Notes under the pieces: generated by a model | Told to the model about the DNA's origin: nothing | What the model saw: only the letters and a program-made list of their open reading frames with translations | Database searches by the model: none | In this document: in pieces, positions 34,553-43,377 of the stretch | How the letters are laid out: every line of letters begins with the position of its first letter | Numbering within the stretch: position 1 is the first letter of the stretch | Translations under genes and position numbers: made by a program | Source: Marinoscillum sp964351885 | GTDB taxonomy: Bacteria > Bacteroidota > Bacteroidia > Cytophagales > Cyclobacteriaceae | DNA length: 48,490 bases | Assembly (NCBI GenBank): GCA_964351885.1 | Contig: CAYGPP010000015.1 | Span: 1-48,490 of the forward strand | Reading direction: 5' to 3'

Positions 34553-35719
34553 ATGAAACGTATCAGTATACTAATGATGGCAATGGCTGTATGCTTTGTA
34601 GGATATGGCCAAAAGAAACCTAAAATTAATAGTGCTAATAAAGCTAGAGAGAATGGTGACATAGCAATGGCAAAGTCAATAATTGATGACGCCATAGTCT
34701 ATGAGAAGACCAAAGAAGATGGTAAAACTTGGTATTACCGTGGGTTAATCTATGCAACTATTGATACTACTTCAAATATGGAGATCGCTAGTCTTTCAGA
34801 CAATGCAATGGAAGAAGCAGTGAAGGCATTTTTGAAGGCAGATGAAATAGATCCTGATGGAAAAAATTATTACACTACTTCTGAAATTGGTCTTCCAATT
34901 TTGAAAGGACAGCAGGTTGATGGTTATTATTCTTACTACTATAATGAGGCTGTGGTACAGTTTCAAAATAAGAATTTTGAGCAAGCTGTTAGGGCTTTTG
35001 AAAATGCCTACTATATAATTCCTGAAGATACTAACGCATATATCAATGCTGCTTATGCGGCTCACAATGGTGAGTTGTATGATTTGGCTAAGAAAAATTA
35101 CAGAGCTTCAATTGACGCGGGAGCTACTAGCAAGGATTTATTCTATAATTACTTCAGCATTCTCTCCACTACTGGGGACAAAGAAGGGGCATTGGAATTG
35201 ATCAACGAAGCTTTGGTCAGTTTCCCAACAGATGACGCGCTCTCTAAGAATAAAATAAACTTGCTTATAGAGTTAGATAGAATAGATGAGGCGAAAGCGG
35301 ATCTGCTTTTGGCTATCGAAGAGGAGCCTGAAAATCCGAATTTGTATTTTACACTTGCTGTCCTCTATGAGGAGACCGAGGAGCCTGAGAAGTCTATACA
35401 GGCTTACAAAGACGCATTGAAAGTTGATCCTAACCATTACGAGTCTAATTTCAATTACGGAGTTGTTCTGATCAATCAAGCAAATGATGTGATAAAAGAG
35501 AGTAATAGCTTGGGCATATCTAAAGCTGATCTCAAGAAAGCAGATGCTCTTGAGCCAGTGATCAATGAAAAGCTTAAAGCAGCATTACCACAGTGGGAAA
35601 AGGTGTATGAGGTTCGATCAACTGATAATACAGCTATAGAAACGTTGGCTTACATTTATACTCAACTTAAGATGTATGATAAGGCGGAAAAAATGAGGGG
35701 TTTATTGGATGCTGAGTAA
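34553..35719 (+). CDS. Secreted tetratricopeptide-repeat protein
   Basis: This 388-residue protein has a signal peptide (MKRISILMMAMAVCFVGYGQ) and at least five TPR units, for example YNEAVVQFQNKNFEQAVRAF, LYFTLAVLYEETEEPEKSIQ and AIETLAYIYTQLKMYDKAEK. It is probably periplasmic and a protein-protein scaffold. It lies close downstream of gyrA and before a strong terminator, so it may share the gyrA transcript. The function is unknown. Confidence 0.85.
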   Translation: MKRISILMMAMAVCFVGYGQKKPKINSANKARENGDIAMAKSIIDDAIVYEKTKEDGKTWYYRGLIYATIDTTSNMEIASLSDNAMEEAVKAFLKADEIDPDGKNYYTTSEIGLPILKGQQVDGYYSYYYNEAVVQFQNKNFEQAVRAFENAYYIIPEDTNAYINAAYAAHNGELYDLAKKNYRASIDAGATSKDLFYNYFSILSTTGDKEGALELINEALVSFPTDDALSKNKINLLIELDRIDEAKADLLLAIEEEPENPNLYFTLAVLYEETEEPEKSIQAYKDALKVDPNHYESNFNYGVVLINQANDVIKESNSLGISKADLKKADALEPVINEKLKAALPQWEKVYEVRSTDNTAIETLAYIYTQLKMYDKAEKMRGLLDAE

Positions 35720-35770
35720 GCTGTAAGACAATTAGTTAGAAAGCATATAAGCATATAGATCTAGAATTTG

Positions 35771-35802
35771 AAAGCACTGAGTTTATTCTCAGTGCTTTTT
35801 TG
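35771..35802 (+). terminator. Intrinsic terminator after the gyrA-TPR unit
   Basis: A perfect 11-bp stem (AAAGCACTGAG at 35771-35781 and its complement at 35788-35798) with a 6-nt loop continues into a T-tract up to 35801. Confidence 0.9.
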
Positions 35803-36081
35803 TTTAAGACAACACAGTGTACTTTAAACTTGAACTCAGATTCTACATTAGAAAAATGAATAATTGACGAAAATACTGATCCCAGCATTTTGTCAGGGTT
35901 AACCGCTACGGCGGACCGTCCAGACATTTGAGAATCACCAAATAGGTTTTTATAAAATACGTAACTGACTGATTTTCAAATCGTCTGATTATGCAATAGG
36001 TATCTATTGCATAATTGCGGTTGAATTAAAAACGGCTCTAGAGTACAAAATCAAACTCATTAGTTGTAGGGGAAGATTATT
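35803..36081. other. Gene-free region upstream of the DUF1800 gene
   Basis: About 280 bp contain no credible gene. The main element is a long perfect hairpin at 35988-36015. A GC-rich patch (CCGCTACGGCGG) lies near 35901. No TAnnTTTG element is evident before the DUF1800 start. Confidence 0.5.
35988..36015. promoter_or_regulatory. Perfect 12-bp-arm hairpin/palindrome before DUF1800
   Basis: ATTATGCAATAG (35988-35999), a GTAT loop, and CTATTGCATAAT (36004-36015) form a perfect inverted repeat. There is no T-tract, so it is not a normal terminator. It sits about 67 bp before the ATG and could be an operator or an RNA structure in the 5' UTR. Confidence 0.5.
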
Positions 36082-37704
36082 ATGAATAATTTTTCTCCAT
36101 ATATCAATAACATCGTGCTTAAAACAGGGACAATTAGCTCAAACATATCTGAGTATTCAGGTACTTGGAGTAGACAGCAAGTGTCGCACTTGCTCCGAAG
36201 GACCCTTTTTGGGCCGAAATATACCGAATTGAGACTTGCTGAAACACTTGGTTTGAAGGGCACTATTGGTAAACTATTTGATCCACCAACCTTGCCTGAA
36301 CCCCCATTGAATTCCCAATTTGATGGAGACCCTAATACTCCTATTGGTGAGACTTGGGTAGATAAGCCTTTTGTCTCGGAAGCAGAATTTCAGCGAAAGA
36401 GATCTTTTCGATCTTGGTACGTTAGTCAGCTTCGCCATCACCCTATGTCAATCTACGAGAAAATGACTCTTTTTTGGAGCAATCATTTTGCTATTGAACT
36501 AGATGTGGCCAATGATTCAAGAAGCGCTTTTGACCTGAACATGCTTTATCGAGAAAATGCTCTTGGAAACTTCAGAACATTGGTTGAAGAAGTAACCGTT
36601 TCTCAAGCTATGCTTATTTATCTCAACGGTAATTCAAATCGAAACGGAGCTCCAAATGAAAATTATGCGAGAGAACTTCTAGAATTGTTTTCAATTGGGA
36701 AAGGGGCTCAGATTGGTGAGGGAAACTACACTAACTACACCGAGGAGGACATTCAAGAAGCTGCTAGAGTGTTATCAGGGTTTAGAACGGAAAAGAATCC
36801 TGACAAGAAAGTGTACTATGAGTCAAATAGACATGATAAAGGAAGAAAAATTTTTTCTGAAGCTTTCGATAATTATGAGATTGACAATCAAGAGGAACTT
36901 GAATATAAGGAGCTGATTAAAATGATTTTCTCTCAGCAGGAAACCTCAAAGCACATTTGCAGGAAGCTTTATCGTTGGTTTGTTTATTATGACATTACTG
37001 AAAGTGTGGAGGAGAATATCATACTACCGATGGCAGTAGTTCTTCGAGAAAACGATTTTGAAATAGCTCCCGCACTAAAGTTGTTGCTATCAAGTGAGCA
37101 CTTTTTTGATATCAATATAATTGGAGGTTACCTGAAAAGCCCTGCTGATTTCAATGTAAGTTTTTTGAGACAATTGGAGGTTGATTTTCCCAACGAGGAT
37201 GTTATTAAGGCCAAGTATAATATGTATTACTACATTTATCAATCCCAAGGAGTACAACAGCAAAACCTAACGGATCCCCCAGATGTGGCAGGATGGAAAG
37301 CTTATTATCAGGCACCAACGTATCATAGATCTTGGATTTCCCCAACTACTTTATCCGAGAGAGATGTTTTCACAAATAGGCTCTTAGGTAATGGATATTC
37401 TAGTCTACAGGAGAAAGTGAAAGTAGACCCATTGATTGTGCTCAAGCAATTCGACCGGCCTGAAGATCCCAATGTTGTAATTCTAGAATTTTCAAACCTT
37501 TTATTGCCAATACCTGCTTTAGAAAATGATTTAGAAGTTTTAAAAGAGGCACTGATTCCTGGTTTGCCAGATTTCGAGTGGACTGTTGAGTATCAAGAAT
37601 ACCTTGAAGACTCCTCTAACAGTTCCAAAAAGGCAGCTATTCAAGGAAAACTACTGAATATGCTCAAAATGTTGGTCAGTATCCCAAGTATTCACTTATC
37701 CTGA
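36082..37704 (+). CDS. DUF1800 family protein
   Basis: This 540-residue protein has the DUF1800 features: VSHLLRRTLFGPKYTELRLA at the start, MTLFWSNHFAIE, the motif NENYARELLELFSIG, and a late DPPDVAGWKAYY. No clear signal peptide is present. DUF1800 proteins are usually encoded next to DUF1501 proteins, as here (the stop overlaps the next ATG as TGATG). The biochemical role is unknown. The likely ribosome site is GGGGA about 10 bp before the ATG. Confidence 0.92.
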   Translation: MNNFSPYINNIVLKTGTISSNISEYSGTWSRQQVSHLLRRTLFGPKYTELRLAETLGLKGTIGKLFDPPTLPEPPLNSQFDGDPNTPIGETWVDKPFVSEAEFQRKRSFRSWYVSQLRHHPMSIYEKMTLFWSNHFAIELDVANDSRSAFDLNMLYRENALGNFRTLVEEVTVSQAMLIYLNGNSNRNGAPNENYARELLELFSIGKGAQIGEGNYTNYTEEDIQEAARVLSGFRTEKNPDKKVYYESNRHDKGRKIFSEAFDNYEIDNQEELEYKELIKMIFSQQETSKHICRKLYRWFVYYDITESVEENIILPMAVVLRENDFEIAPALKLLLSSEHFFDINIIGGYLKSPADFNVSFLRQLEVDFPNEDVIKAKYNMYYYIYQSQGVQQQNLTDPPDVAGWKAYYQAPTYHRSWISPTTLSERDVFTNRLLGNGYSSLQEKVKVDPLIVLKQFDRPEDPNVVILEFSNLLLPIPALENDLEVLKEALIPGLPDFEWTVEYQEYLEDSSNSSKKAAIQGKLLNMLKMLVSIPSIHLS

Positions 37705-39278
37705 TGGCCATGAAACGCAGAGATTTTATAAAAAAAACAGCTCTAAGCATTCCTATCACACTAGGAGGAATGGAAGTGGCTGCAGCTTCTGGTAAAGATT
37801 GGGATTGGTTGCATGCCGTGAGTGAGGGTAATAATAATGTGATGGTGCTAATCCAATTGAATGGAGGAAACGATGGATTAAGTACGATTGTTCCAGTGGA
37901 TCAATACAGCAATCTTTTCAAAGCAAGGGAGAATATTCTAATTCCGGAGAATGACTTATTACCGCTAGATGGACTAGATACTTTAAAGTTTCATCCTGCA
38001 ATGACTGAATTGAAAGATCTTTTTAATAGAGAGCAAATGGAAATTATCCAGAACGTTGGATATCCCAATCCAAACAAATCTCATTTCAGATCTACGGATA
38101 TTTGGACAAGTGGATCGGATAGTGATGTGATTAATAATTCTGGATGGCTGGGGAGATATCTAGAGAATCAGTATCCAGATTTCCCGACAGGTTATCCAAA
38201 CGAAACTACACCTGATCCACTGGCCGTAACAGTAGACTCTCTGGTGAGTAGTACATGTCAAGGGAGCTCGTTAAACATGAGTTTTTCCGTAAAGAACCTC
38301 AATTCATTCAACGAACTGGAAGAAACGGATAACTCATCTGATATTCCAAATACCTACTTTGGTAATGAATTAAAATTTGTAATAGAATCTGTCAAACAGG
38401 CCAATGCGTATGGTAAAGTAATTGATCAGGCAGCCAATAAAGGGAATAGCTTGTCGGAGAAATACCCTGCCAACAGTAAGTTGGCAGATCAGCTACGGAT
38501 TGTGGCTAATTTGATTTCGGGAGGTTTACAGACTAAGGTTTACATAGTTAAACTAGGTGGGTTCGATACACATGATACTCAAGTAGACGAGGGAAATTTG
38601 ATAGCAGGAAGGCACGGAGCTCTTCTCGAGGAATTATCTAGAGGGATCTCGGCGTTTCATGATGATTTAAAGTTATTAGGTTTGAATGAGCGTGTTGTCA
38701 GCATGACCTTTTCAGAATTTGGTAGAAGGATAGCATCTAATTTCAGTTTGGGAACTGACCATGGTGAAGCTGCCCCGATGATGCTTTTCGGAGATAAGGT
38801 TCTCCCAATTGTGCAAGGGGATAATCCAGTAATTCCTGATTCCGTCGGGGTAATAGAGAATGTCTCCATGCAAATTGACTTTAGATCGATCTACGGATCT
38901 ATATTAATGGATTGGTTCGAATTAGATGAAACCATTGCCCGGGAGGTAGTTCATCCAGATTTTGAGTACATGAATTTGATAAAAACACCCGAGCAAGAAT
39001 TTGAATCCTTAGGATTGAGGCGAGAGTTTACTTTAAAGCAAAACTATCCTAATCCTGTTAATGACTATACTAACATTGACTTTAGGACACGAGGTGGATT
39101 TGTTACTCTCGAGATTTTTGATAATTCAGGTCAGATACTTCTGACGCCAATTCAAAAAGATCTTTCAAGAGGAATTCATTCCATTAAGGTTGACTTATCA
39201 TCACTTCATTCTGGCATTTATCACTACGTCCTCAAAGAAGGAAGTATGAAAAAAGTACTACAGTTCATCAAGCGATAG
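37704..39278 (+). CDS. DUF1501 family protein with Tat-like signal and T9SS sorting domain
   Basis: This 524-residue protein belongs to the DUF1501 family, with an alkaline-phosphatase/sulfatase-like fold. Family motifs are VLIQLNGGNDGLSTIVP, GYPNPNKSHFRSTDIWTSG, GGFDTHDTQ, TFSEFGRRIASN and DHGEAAPMMLFG. The N-terminus MKRRDFIKKTAL looks like a twin-arginine signal (ATG at 37710 may be the true start). The last 80 residues are a T9SS type A domain (LKQNYPNPVNDYTNIDF ... YHYVLKEGSMKKVLQFIK). So it is likely folded or cofactor-loaded, then moved to the surface. It is coupled to the DUF1800 gene. Confidence 0.92.
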   Translation: MAMKRRDFIKKTALSIPITLGGMEVAAASGKDWDWLHAVSEGNNNVMVLIQLNGGNDGLSTIVPVDQYSNLFKARENILIPENDLLPLDGLDTLKFHPAMTELKDLFNREQMEIIQNVGYPNPNKSHFRSTDIWTSGSDSDVINNSGWLGRYLENQYPDFPTGYPNETTPDPLAVTVDSLVSSTCQGSSLNMSFSVKNLNSFNELEETDNSSDIPNTYFGNELKFVIESVKQANAYGKVIDQAANKGNSLSEKYPANSKLADQLRIVANLISGGLQTKVYIVKLGGFDTHDTQVDEGNLIAGRHGALLEELSRGISAFHDDLKLLGLNERVVSMTFSEFGRRIASNFSLGTDHGEAAPMMLFGDKVLPIVQGDNPVIPDSVGVIENVSMQIDFRSIYGSILMDWFELDETIAREVVHPDFEYMNLIKTPEQEFESLGLRREFTLKQNYPNPVNDYTNIDFRTRGGFVTLEIFDNSGQILLTPIQKDLSRGIHSIKVDLSSLHSGIYHYVLKEGSMKKVLQFIKR

Positions 39279-39406
39279 ATAAAAGTCGGTAAGAATCTTC
39301 TTGATTGATTCTCGTTAAGTTCAATACCTGATTTGTTAGATATTCGAGCAGAAACAAAAATCTTCTGTAAGTGTTTGATTAATTTGGGATTTCACCATTC
39401 AAGCCT

Positions 39407-40729
39407 ATGTCTCAGACCAAGAAACTCCTCCTCCACAATCGAGAACAACAAATTCTTCACGAACTCAACCTCAATAATCGAGATATTCATGAAAGTTTTA
39501 AGATAGAGAAATTTCAAAAGATGTCCGAGTCAGCTTATGCTTTCTACAGAGGCTCCAATCATCTCTACTGGTTAGACTTCTACAATGATTGGCGGATCAA
39601 TATGTTTGGCGGAACATCGTCAACTTTAACTTGGATCAACGGAGATGCACATATCTATAATTATGGAGCATATTCCAATCATCAAGGAGAGGCCATTTTT
39701 TGCATGGATGATTTTGATGATGCAGTTGTTGCGGATTATCAGTTTGACCTTTGGAGAATGGCTACTAGCCTCTTGCTAGATTGTAGATACAATGGAGTCT
39801 TCGGGAAGAGACAACAAAAACGGGCTTTGAGCTTATTTGCTGATGCATACCTCAGCGAAATGCTCTTACATAGTGATGATGACCCGAGTAATGAAGTTCA
39901 TCTGACAGCTGAAACCTCCAAAGGATTATTAAGGAAGTTTCTGATTAAAGTAGGAAAGAAGAAGAGCAGAGTGAAAATGCTTGAAAAGTGGACAAACCAC
40001 GAAGATGGGAAACGCAGCTTTGATTTTGATAATGAAAAACTATCGGCGTTATCGTCCAAAGAGTATGCAAAAGTAGAGTCAGTAGTTTTGGACTATCGAC
40101 AAACAATCGTTGCTAAATTTCAAGAAGAAGAAGATCATTTTAAAGTAAAGGATATTGCAAGAAGAATAAAGGCAGGAACTGGGTCTTTGGGTTCTGATAG
40201 GTATTATATTCTTCTTGAGGGAGACACAGATTCTGCAGACGATGATATTATTTTGGACATGAAGGAGCAAGGTAAGCCCCCGCTCTACCCGCACATGAAT
40301 CAAAACGAAAAAGCGGAGTATAACAAGACATTTCCGAACGAAGGGGAGCGCCATGCAATGGCTTTTACTGCGCTATCGGAGCACCCAGATAGATATTTAG
40401 GCTGGATTAGCATGGATGATAAGACGTTTTCAGTGAAAGAAAGGTCACCATTCAAATGTGACTTCCCTAGTGACAAACTATCAAAGGATAAGCACCTCTA
40501 TTTCATGTCTGGAATTTGGGGCTCCCTTTTAGCATCACGTCATAAAAGAGCTAGCTATGTTCTTAACTCGGAAGCTCACGAAATGCCATTGGCGTTAAGT
40601 ACTTACGCTAAAGGGAAAAAGGTAGAGTTTAGAGAATTAGTTTGCTCCGTGGCTTGGCAATATGCCGATCGCGTAGCAGAAGACTATAAGATATTTCTGA
40701 ACATGCTCGAATCAGCATCTGAGTCTTAA
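39407..40729 (+). CDS. DUF2252 family protein
   Basis: This 440-residue soluble protein matches the DUF2252 family. Key segments are MSESAYAFYRGSNHLYWLDF, WINGDAHIYNYG, FCMDDFDDAVVADYQFDLWR, and the central VKDIARRIKAGTGSLGSDRY. The NGDAHxxN and DDFD motifs resemble the catalytic and metal sites of kinase-fold phosphotransferases. The substrate is unknown. It stands alone, with about 130 bp upstream and 170 bp downstream, and it has no signal peptide. Confidence 0.9.
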   Translation: MSQTKKLLLHNREQQILHELNLNNRDIHESFKIEKFQKMSESAYAFYRGSNHLYWLDFYNDWRINMFGGTSSTLTWINGDAHIYNYGAYSNHQGEAIFCMDDFDDAVVADYQFDLWRMATSLLLDCRYNGVFGKRQQKRALSLFADAYLSEMLLHSDDDPSNEVHLTAETSKGLLRKFLIKVGKKKSRVKMLEKWTNHEDGKRSFDFDNEKLSALSSKEYAKVESVVLDYRQTIVAKFQEEEDHFKVKDIARRIKAGTGSLGSDRYYILLEGDTDSADDDIILDMKEQGKPPLYPHMNQNEKAEYNKTFPNEGERHAMAFTALSEHPDRYLGWISMDDKTFSVKERSPFKCDFPSDKLSKDKHLYFMSGIWGSLLASRHKRASYVLNSEAHEMPLALSTYAKGKKVEFRELVCSVAWQYADRVAEDYKIFLNMLESASES

Positions 40730-40860
40730 TTTGAGTTACCTGAATAGGAAATCAAGGCTGGGAATCTCGTATTTTAATCGTACTCTTGTTGTTAGACTTT
40801 CTTTTTACACTAGCGTGTTCACTAGCTGATTTAGGTCACTTTCAGAATAATTATAGGTAA

Positions 40861-40868
40861 TATCTTTG
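40861..40868 (+). promoter_or_regulatory. -7 promoter element of the Crp/Fnr gene
   Basis: TATCTTTG is a full TAnnTTTG match, 34 bp before the ATG at 40903. A weak -33 (TTTC at 40840-40843) lies 17 bp upstream. The GTRACATRTGTTAC palindrome found at the next two promoters is absent here, so the regulator probably does not activate itself in the same way. Confidence 0.5.
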
Positions 40869-40902
40869 TGAAATCTCAATAACGAATTAGTAAACAGACC
40901 AT

Positions 40903-41547
40903 ATGGCTATGACGAATTATCATGATCGCTTGAAAACTTTGTTGACCATGTCCCAATTTGAGGATCGATTGATTTCTGAAATTTCTACAATCGGGAGGCT
41001 GAAAAAGATTAGTTCAGGAGAGGTATTAATCAGTCCTGATAGTGACATTCTTGAAATCCCCTTAGTTCTTGAGGGGACTCTTAAAGTTTCCAGAAAAGAT
41101 GAAAATGGATCTGAGTTGCTCCTATATTTTTTGGATGGAGGAGAGACTTGCGCCATGTCTATCACCTGCTGCATCGAAGGTAAAAGAAAACCGATGTATG
41201 TCACCGCTGAAGAAGATACAGTGATATGGATGATTCCTATGGGATATGTAGATAGTTGGCTAGTGAAGTACTTATCTTTTAGAAAATTCGTTTTCCAATC
41301 CTATCAGGTTCGCTTTGATGAGATGCTGAGTACAATTGATAGCATTGCGTTTATGAAACTTGATGAACGTTTATTCAGATATTTACTTGATAAAAAGCAA
41401 GCCTCAGGGTCGTATGTTATTCATAAGACTCATGAACAAATCGCAACGGAAATGAACACCTCGAGGGTGGTTGTTTCCCGCTTATTGAAGAAGCTGGAAC
41501 GTGAAGGTCGAATTGAGCAATATCGAAATAGAATAGAGGTGCTATAG
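40903..41547 (+). CDS. Crp/Fnr-family transcription regulator with cysteine cluster
   Basis: This 214-residue regulator has an N-terminal cyclic-nucleotide-binding fold (ISSGEVLISPDSDILEIPLV, GTLKVSRKDENGSELLLYFL) and a C-terminal winged helix (THEQIATEMNTSRVVVSRLL KKLEREGRI region). The cupin has three cysteines in GGETCAMSITCC (Cys83, Cys89, Cys90). There is no N-terminal Fe-S cluster motif as in Fnr, and no intact cAMP phosphate-binding RxS. A thiol or persulfide switch is therefore more plausible than cAMP or oxygen sensing. The next genes encode sulfur proteins, two of them behind the same palindrome, so this is the likely activator. Confidence 0.88.
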   Translation: MAMTNYHDRLKTLLTMSQFEDRLISEISTIGRLKKISSGEVLISPDSDILEIPLVLEGTLKVSRKDENGSELLLYFLDGGETCAMSITCCIEGKRKPMYVTAEEDTVIWMIPMGYVDSWLVKYLSFRKFVFQSYQVRFDEMLSTIDSIAFMKLDERLFRYLLDKKQASGSYVIHKTHEQIATEMNTSRVVVSRLLKKLEREGRIEQYRNRIEVL

Positions 41548-41551
41548 TTTT

Positions 41552-41565
41552 GTGACATATGTTAC
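41552..41565. promoter_or_regulatory. Operator palindrome at the sulP promoter
   Basis: GTGACATATGTTAC is a near-perfect 14-bp inverted repeat (one mismatch) of the Crp/Fnr site type. It lies exactly 22 bp before TAGATTTG, and its centre would be near -41. A second copy with the same spacing lies at 43342. Confidence 0.75.
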
Positions 41566-41587
41566 CACTCAAGGTTAGAGGGTTCAT

Positions 41588-41595
41588 TAGATTTG
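41588..41595 (+). promoter_or_regulatory. -7 promoter element of sulP
   Basis: TAGATTTG matches TAnnTTTG fully and sits 19 bp before the sulP ATG at 41615. No TTG is found at -33, which fits an activator-dependent promoter. The same octamer is found at the CstB-like gene. Confidence 0.7.
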
Positions 41596-41614
41596 GCACT
41601 TCACCAGATAGTTA

Positions 41615-43339
41615 ATGCACAGACTGAGTCAAATTTTTCCTTTCCTTAATTGGTTACCAAACTACGATAAGTCTTGGCTGAAGGGTGATGTCACTGCTGG
41701 ATTAACCGTGGGAGTGATGTTGATCCCACAAGGGATGGCTTACGCATTGATTGCAGGTTTACCTCCTGTATATGGTTTATACGCAGCTATCGTCCCACAA
41801 TTGATTTATGCGTTTCTTGGTACCTCGCGGCAATTATCTGTTGGCCCTGTCGCCATGGATTCATTGCTTGTAGCAAGTGGGATTTCTGTAATGGCCACAG
41901 AAGGAAGCGAGGCTTACTTGAGTCTAGTTATACTTCTCACGATTTTTATGGGAGTTTTTCAGATTTCTCTAGGACTTGTTAAGATGGGTTTTGTTACCAA
42001 TTTGCTTTCAAAGCCTGTGATCAGTGGCTTTACCTCAGCTGCTGCTTTGATAATTGGTGTCAATCAACTCAAGCACATTTTAGGAATAGACCTTGCTAAG
42101 AGTAATAAGGTTTTAATTGTATTGGCCGATTTACCTTCTAAATTGGATCAAATCCATATGGTTACACTCGCTATCGGAGTAATAGCTGTGTTGATGATAT
42201 ATCTACTCAAAAAATGGAAACAATCATTTCCTGGAGCATTACTGACTGTATTGGTTGGTTCATTGGTGGTCTACTTTGGACAATTGTATCATTATGATGT
42301 CAGCATTATACGAGATATCCCAGCTGGGCTTCCGGTATTCAATATCCCTCTATTTACATTCGATCAATTTCTTGAAATGATGCCTTTGGCGCTTACATTA
42401 GCTATAATATCGTTTATGGAGTCTTACTCCGTTTCAAAATCCCTAGAAGCAAGGAGGCATGATTATAAGGTCCTAGCGAATAAGGAGCTCTTGGCCCTTG
42501 GTTTCTCCAATATTGGAGGTGCATTGTTCGGGGCATTTCCAGTGGCTGGCGGTTTTTCGAGAAGCGCCGTAAATTATCAATCTGGCGCGAGAACCCCATT
42601 GGCTGCTATTATTAGTTCGGGGTTGATAATTATCACGCTATTGTTCTTGACTTCATGGTTTTATTACTTACCTCATGCTGTATTAGGAGCTATTATCTTG
42701 GTGGCAATTGCAAGTCTCGTGGAGGTGAAGTATGCTGTTAAACTATGGAACGACAGTAAACCTGAGTTTTGGTTGTTAATTGTTACAATGATGGTGACTA
42801 TCATCTTTAGTATGGTAGCTGGAATTGTGACGGGTATTGTTCTGTCTATTTTGTTTTTGATGTATCAATTAGCATATCCACACATTGCAGAGTTGGGAAG
42901 ACTAAAAGGTCATCATGAATATAGGAATATCAAGCGTTTTGACGATCTAGAAACATGGGATCATATCATGGTGATCAGACTAGATGCATCTCTTAGATTT
43001 ATCAATATCAATTATTTTAAGGATTATGTTGAACAGCGGGTAGTCAAGCGAAAAGCAACTGGACTTAAAACAGTTATCCTAGATGCCGGACCAATTAGTC
43101 ACCTTGATGCCACAGCTTCATCCGGTCTTTTAGACCTTTTGATATATTTGAATGAAAATGGAATTGATTTTCTTATTTGCGATGTTATTGGACCTGTAAG
43201 AGACTCAATGAAAAAATCAGGATTGAATGATAAGATCCTGAAAGAGCATGTTTTTTTGAATTTGAATGAAGCGGTAAAGTATGCGACAACTCACGAACAA
43301 GGAGATTTTAAAGAATATGCCTTGCAAGCGAATGATTAG
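41615..43339 (+). CDS. SulP/SLC26 family anion transporter with STAS domain
   Basis: This 574-residue inner-membrane transporter has the SulP signature AGLTVGVMLIPQGMAYALIA, GLPPVYGLYAAIVPQLIYAF and GTSRQLSVGPVAMDSLLVAS, followed by about ten more hydrophobic spans. It ends in a cytoplasmic STAS domain (DHIMVIRLDASLRFININYF, VILDAGPISHLDATASSGLL) from about residue 445. SulP proteins carry sulfate, bicarbonate or other anions. Between a regulator and persulfide enzymes, sulfate or related sulfur anions are the likely cargo (inference). It has its own promoter with an operator. Confidence 0.93.
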   Translation: MHRLSQIFPFLNWLPNYDKSWLKGDVTAGLTVGVMLIPQGMAYALIAGLPPVYGLYAAIVPQLIYAFLGTSRQLSVGPVAMDSLLVASGISVMATEGSEAYLSLVILLTIFMGVFQISLGLVKMGFVTNLLSKPVISGFTSAAALIIGVNQLKHILGIDLAKSNKVLIVLADLPSKLDQIHMVTLAIGVIAVLMIYLLKKWKQSFPGALLTVLVGSLVVYFGQLYHYDVSIIRDIPAGLPVFNIPLFTFDQFLEMMPLALTLAIISFMESYSVSKSLEARRHDYKVLANKELLALGFSNIGGALFGAFPVAGGFSRSAVNYQSGARTPLAAIISSGLIIITLLFLTSWFYYLPHAVLGAIILVAIASLVEVKYAVKLWNDSKPEFWLLIVTMMVTIIFSMVAGIVTGIVLSILFLMYQLAYPHIAELGRLKGHHEYRNIKRFDDLETWDHIMVIRLDASLRFININYFKDYVEQRVVKRKATGLKTVILDAGPISHLDATASSGLLDLLIYLNENGIDFLICDVIGPVRDSMKKSGLNDKILKEHVFLNLNEAVKYATTHEQGDFKEYALQAND

Positions 43340-43341
43340 TT

Positions 43342-43355
43342 GTAACATGTGTTAC
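43342..43355. promoter_or_regulatory. Operator palindrome at the CstB-like gene
   Basis: GTAACATGTGTTAC is the second copy of the 14-bp palindrome. It is 22 bp before TAGATTTG, exactly as at sulP. The spacer sequences differ, so the match is not a simple duplication. It begins 2 bp after the sulP stop codon. Confidence 0.75.
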
Positions 43356-43377
43356 TAAGAGAGAAGTCAGTGCCAAT

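Noticed and set aside
40809..40824. CTAG-bounded repeat (CACTAGCGTGTTCACTAG) before the Crp/Fnr gene as an autoregulatory site
   Set aside because: It does not match the GTRACATRTGTTAC operator and does not share its spacing to the -7 element.
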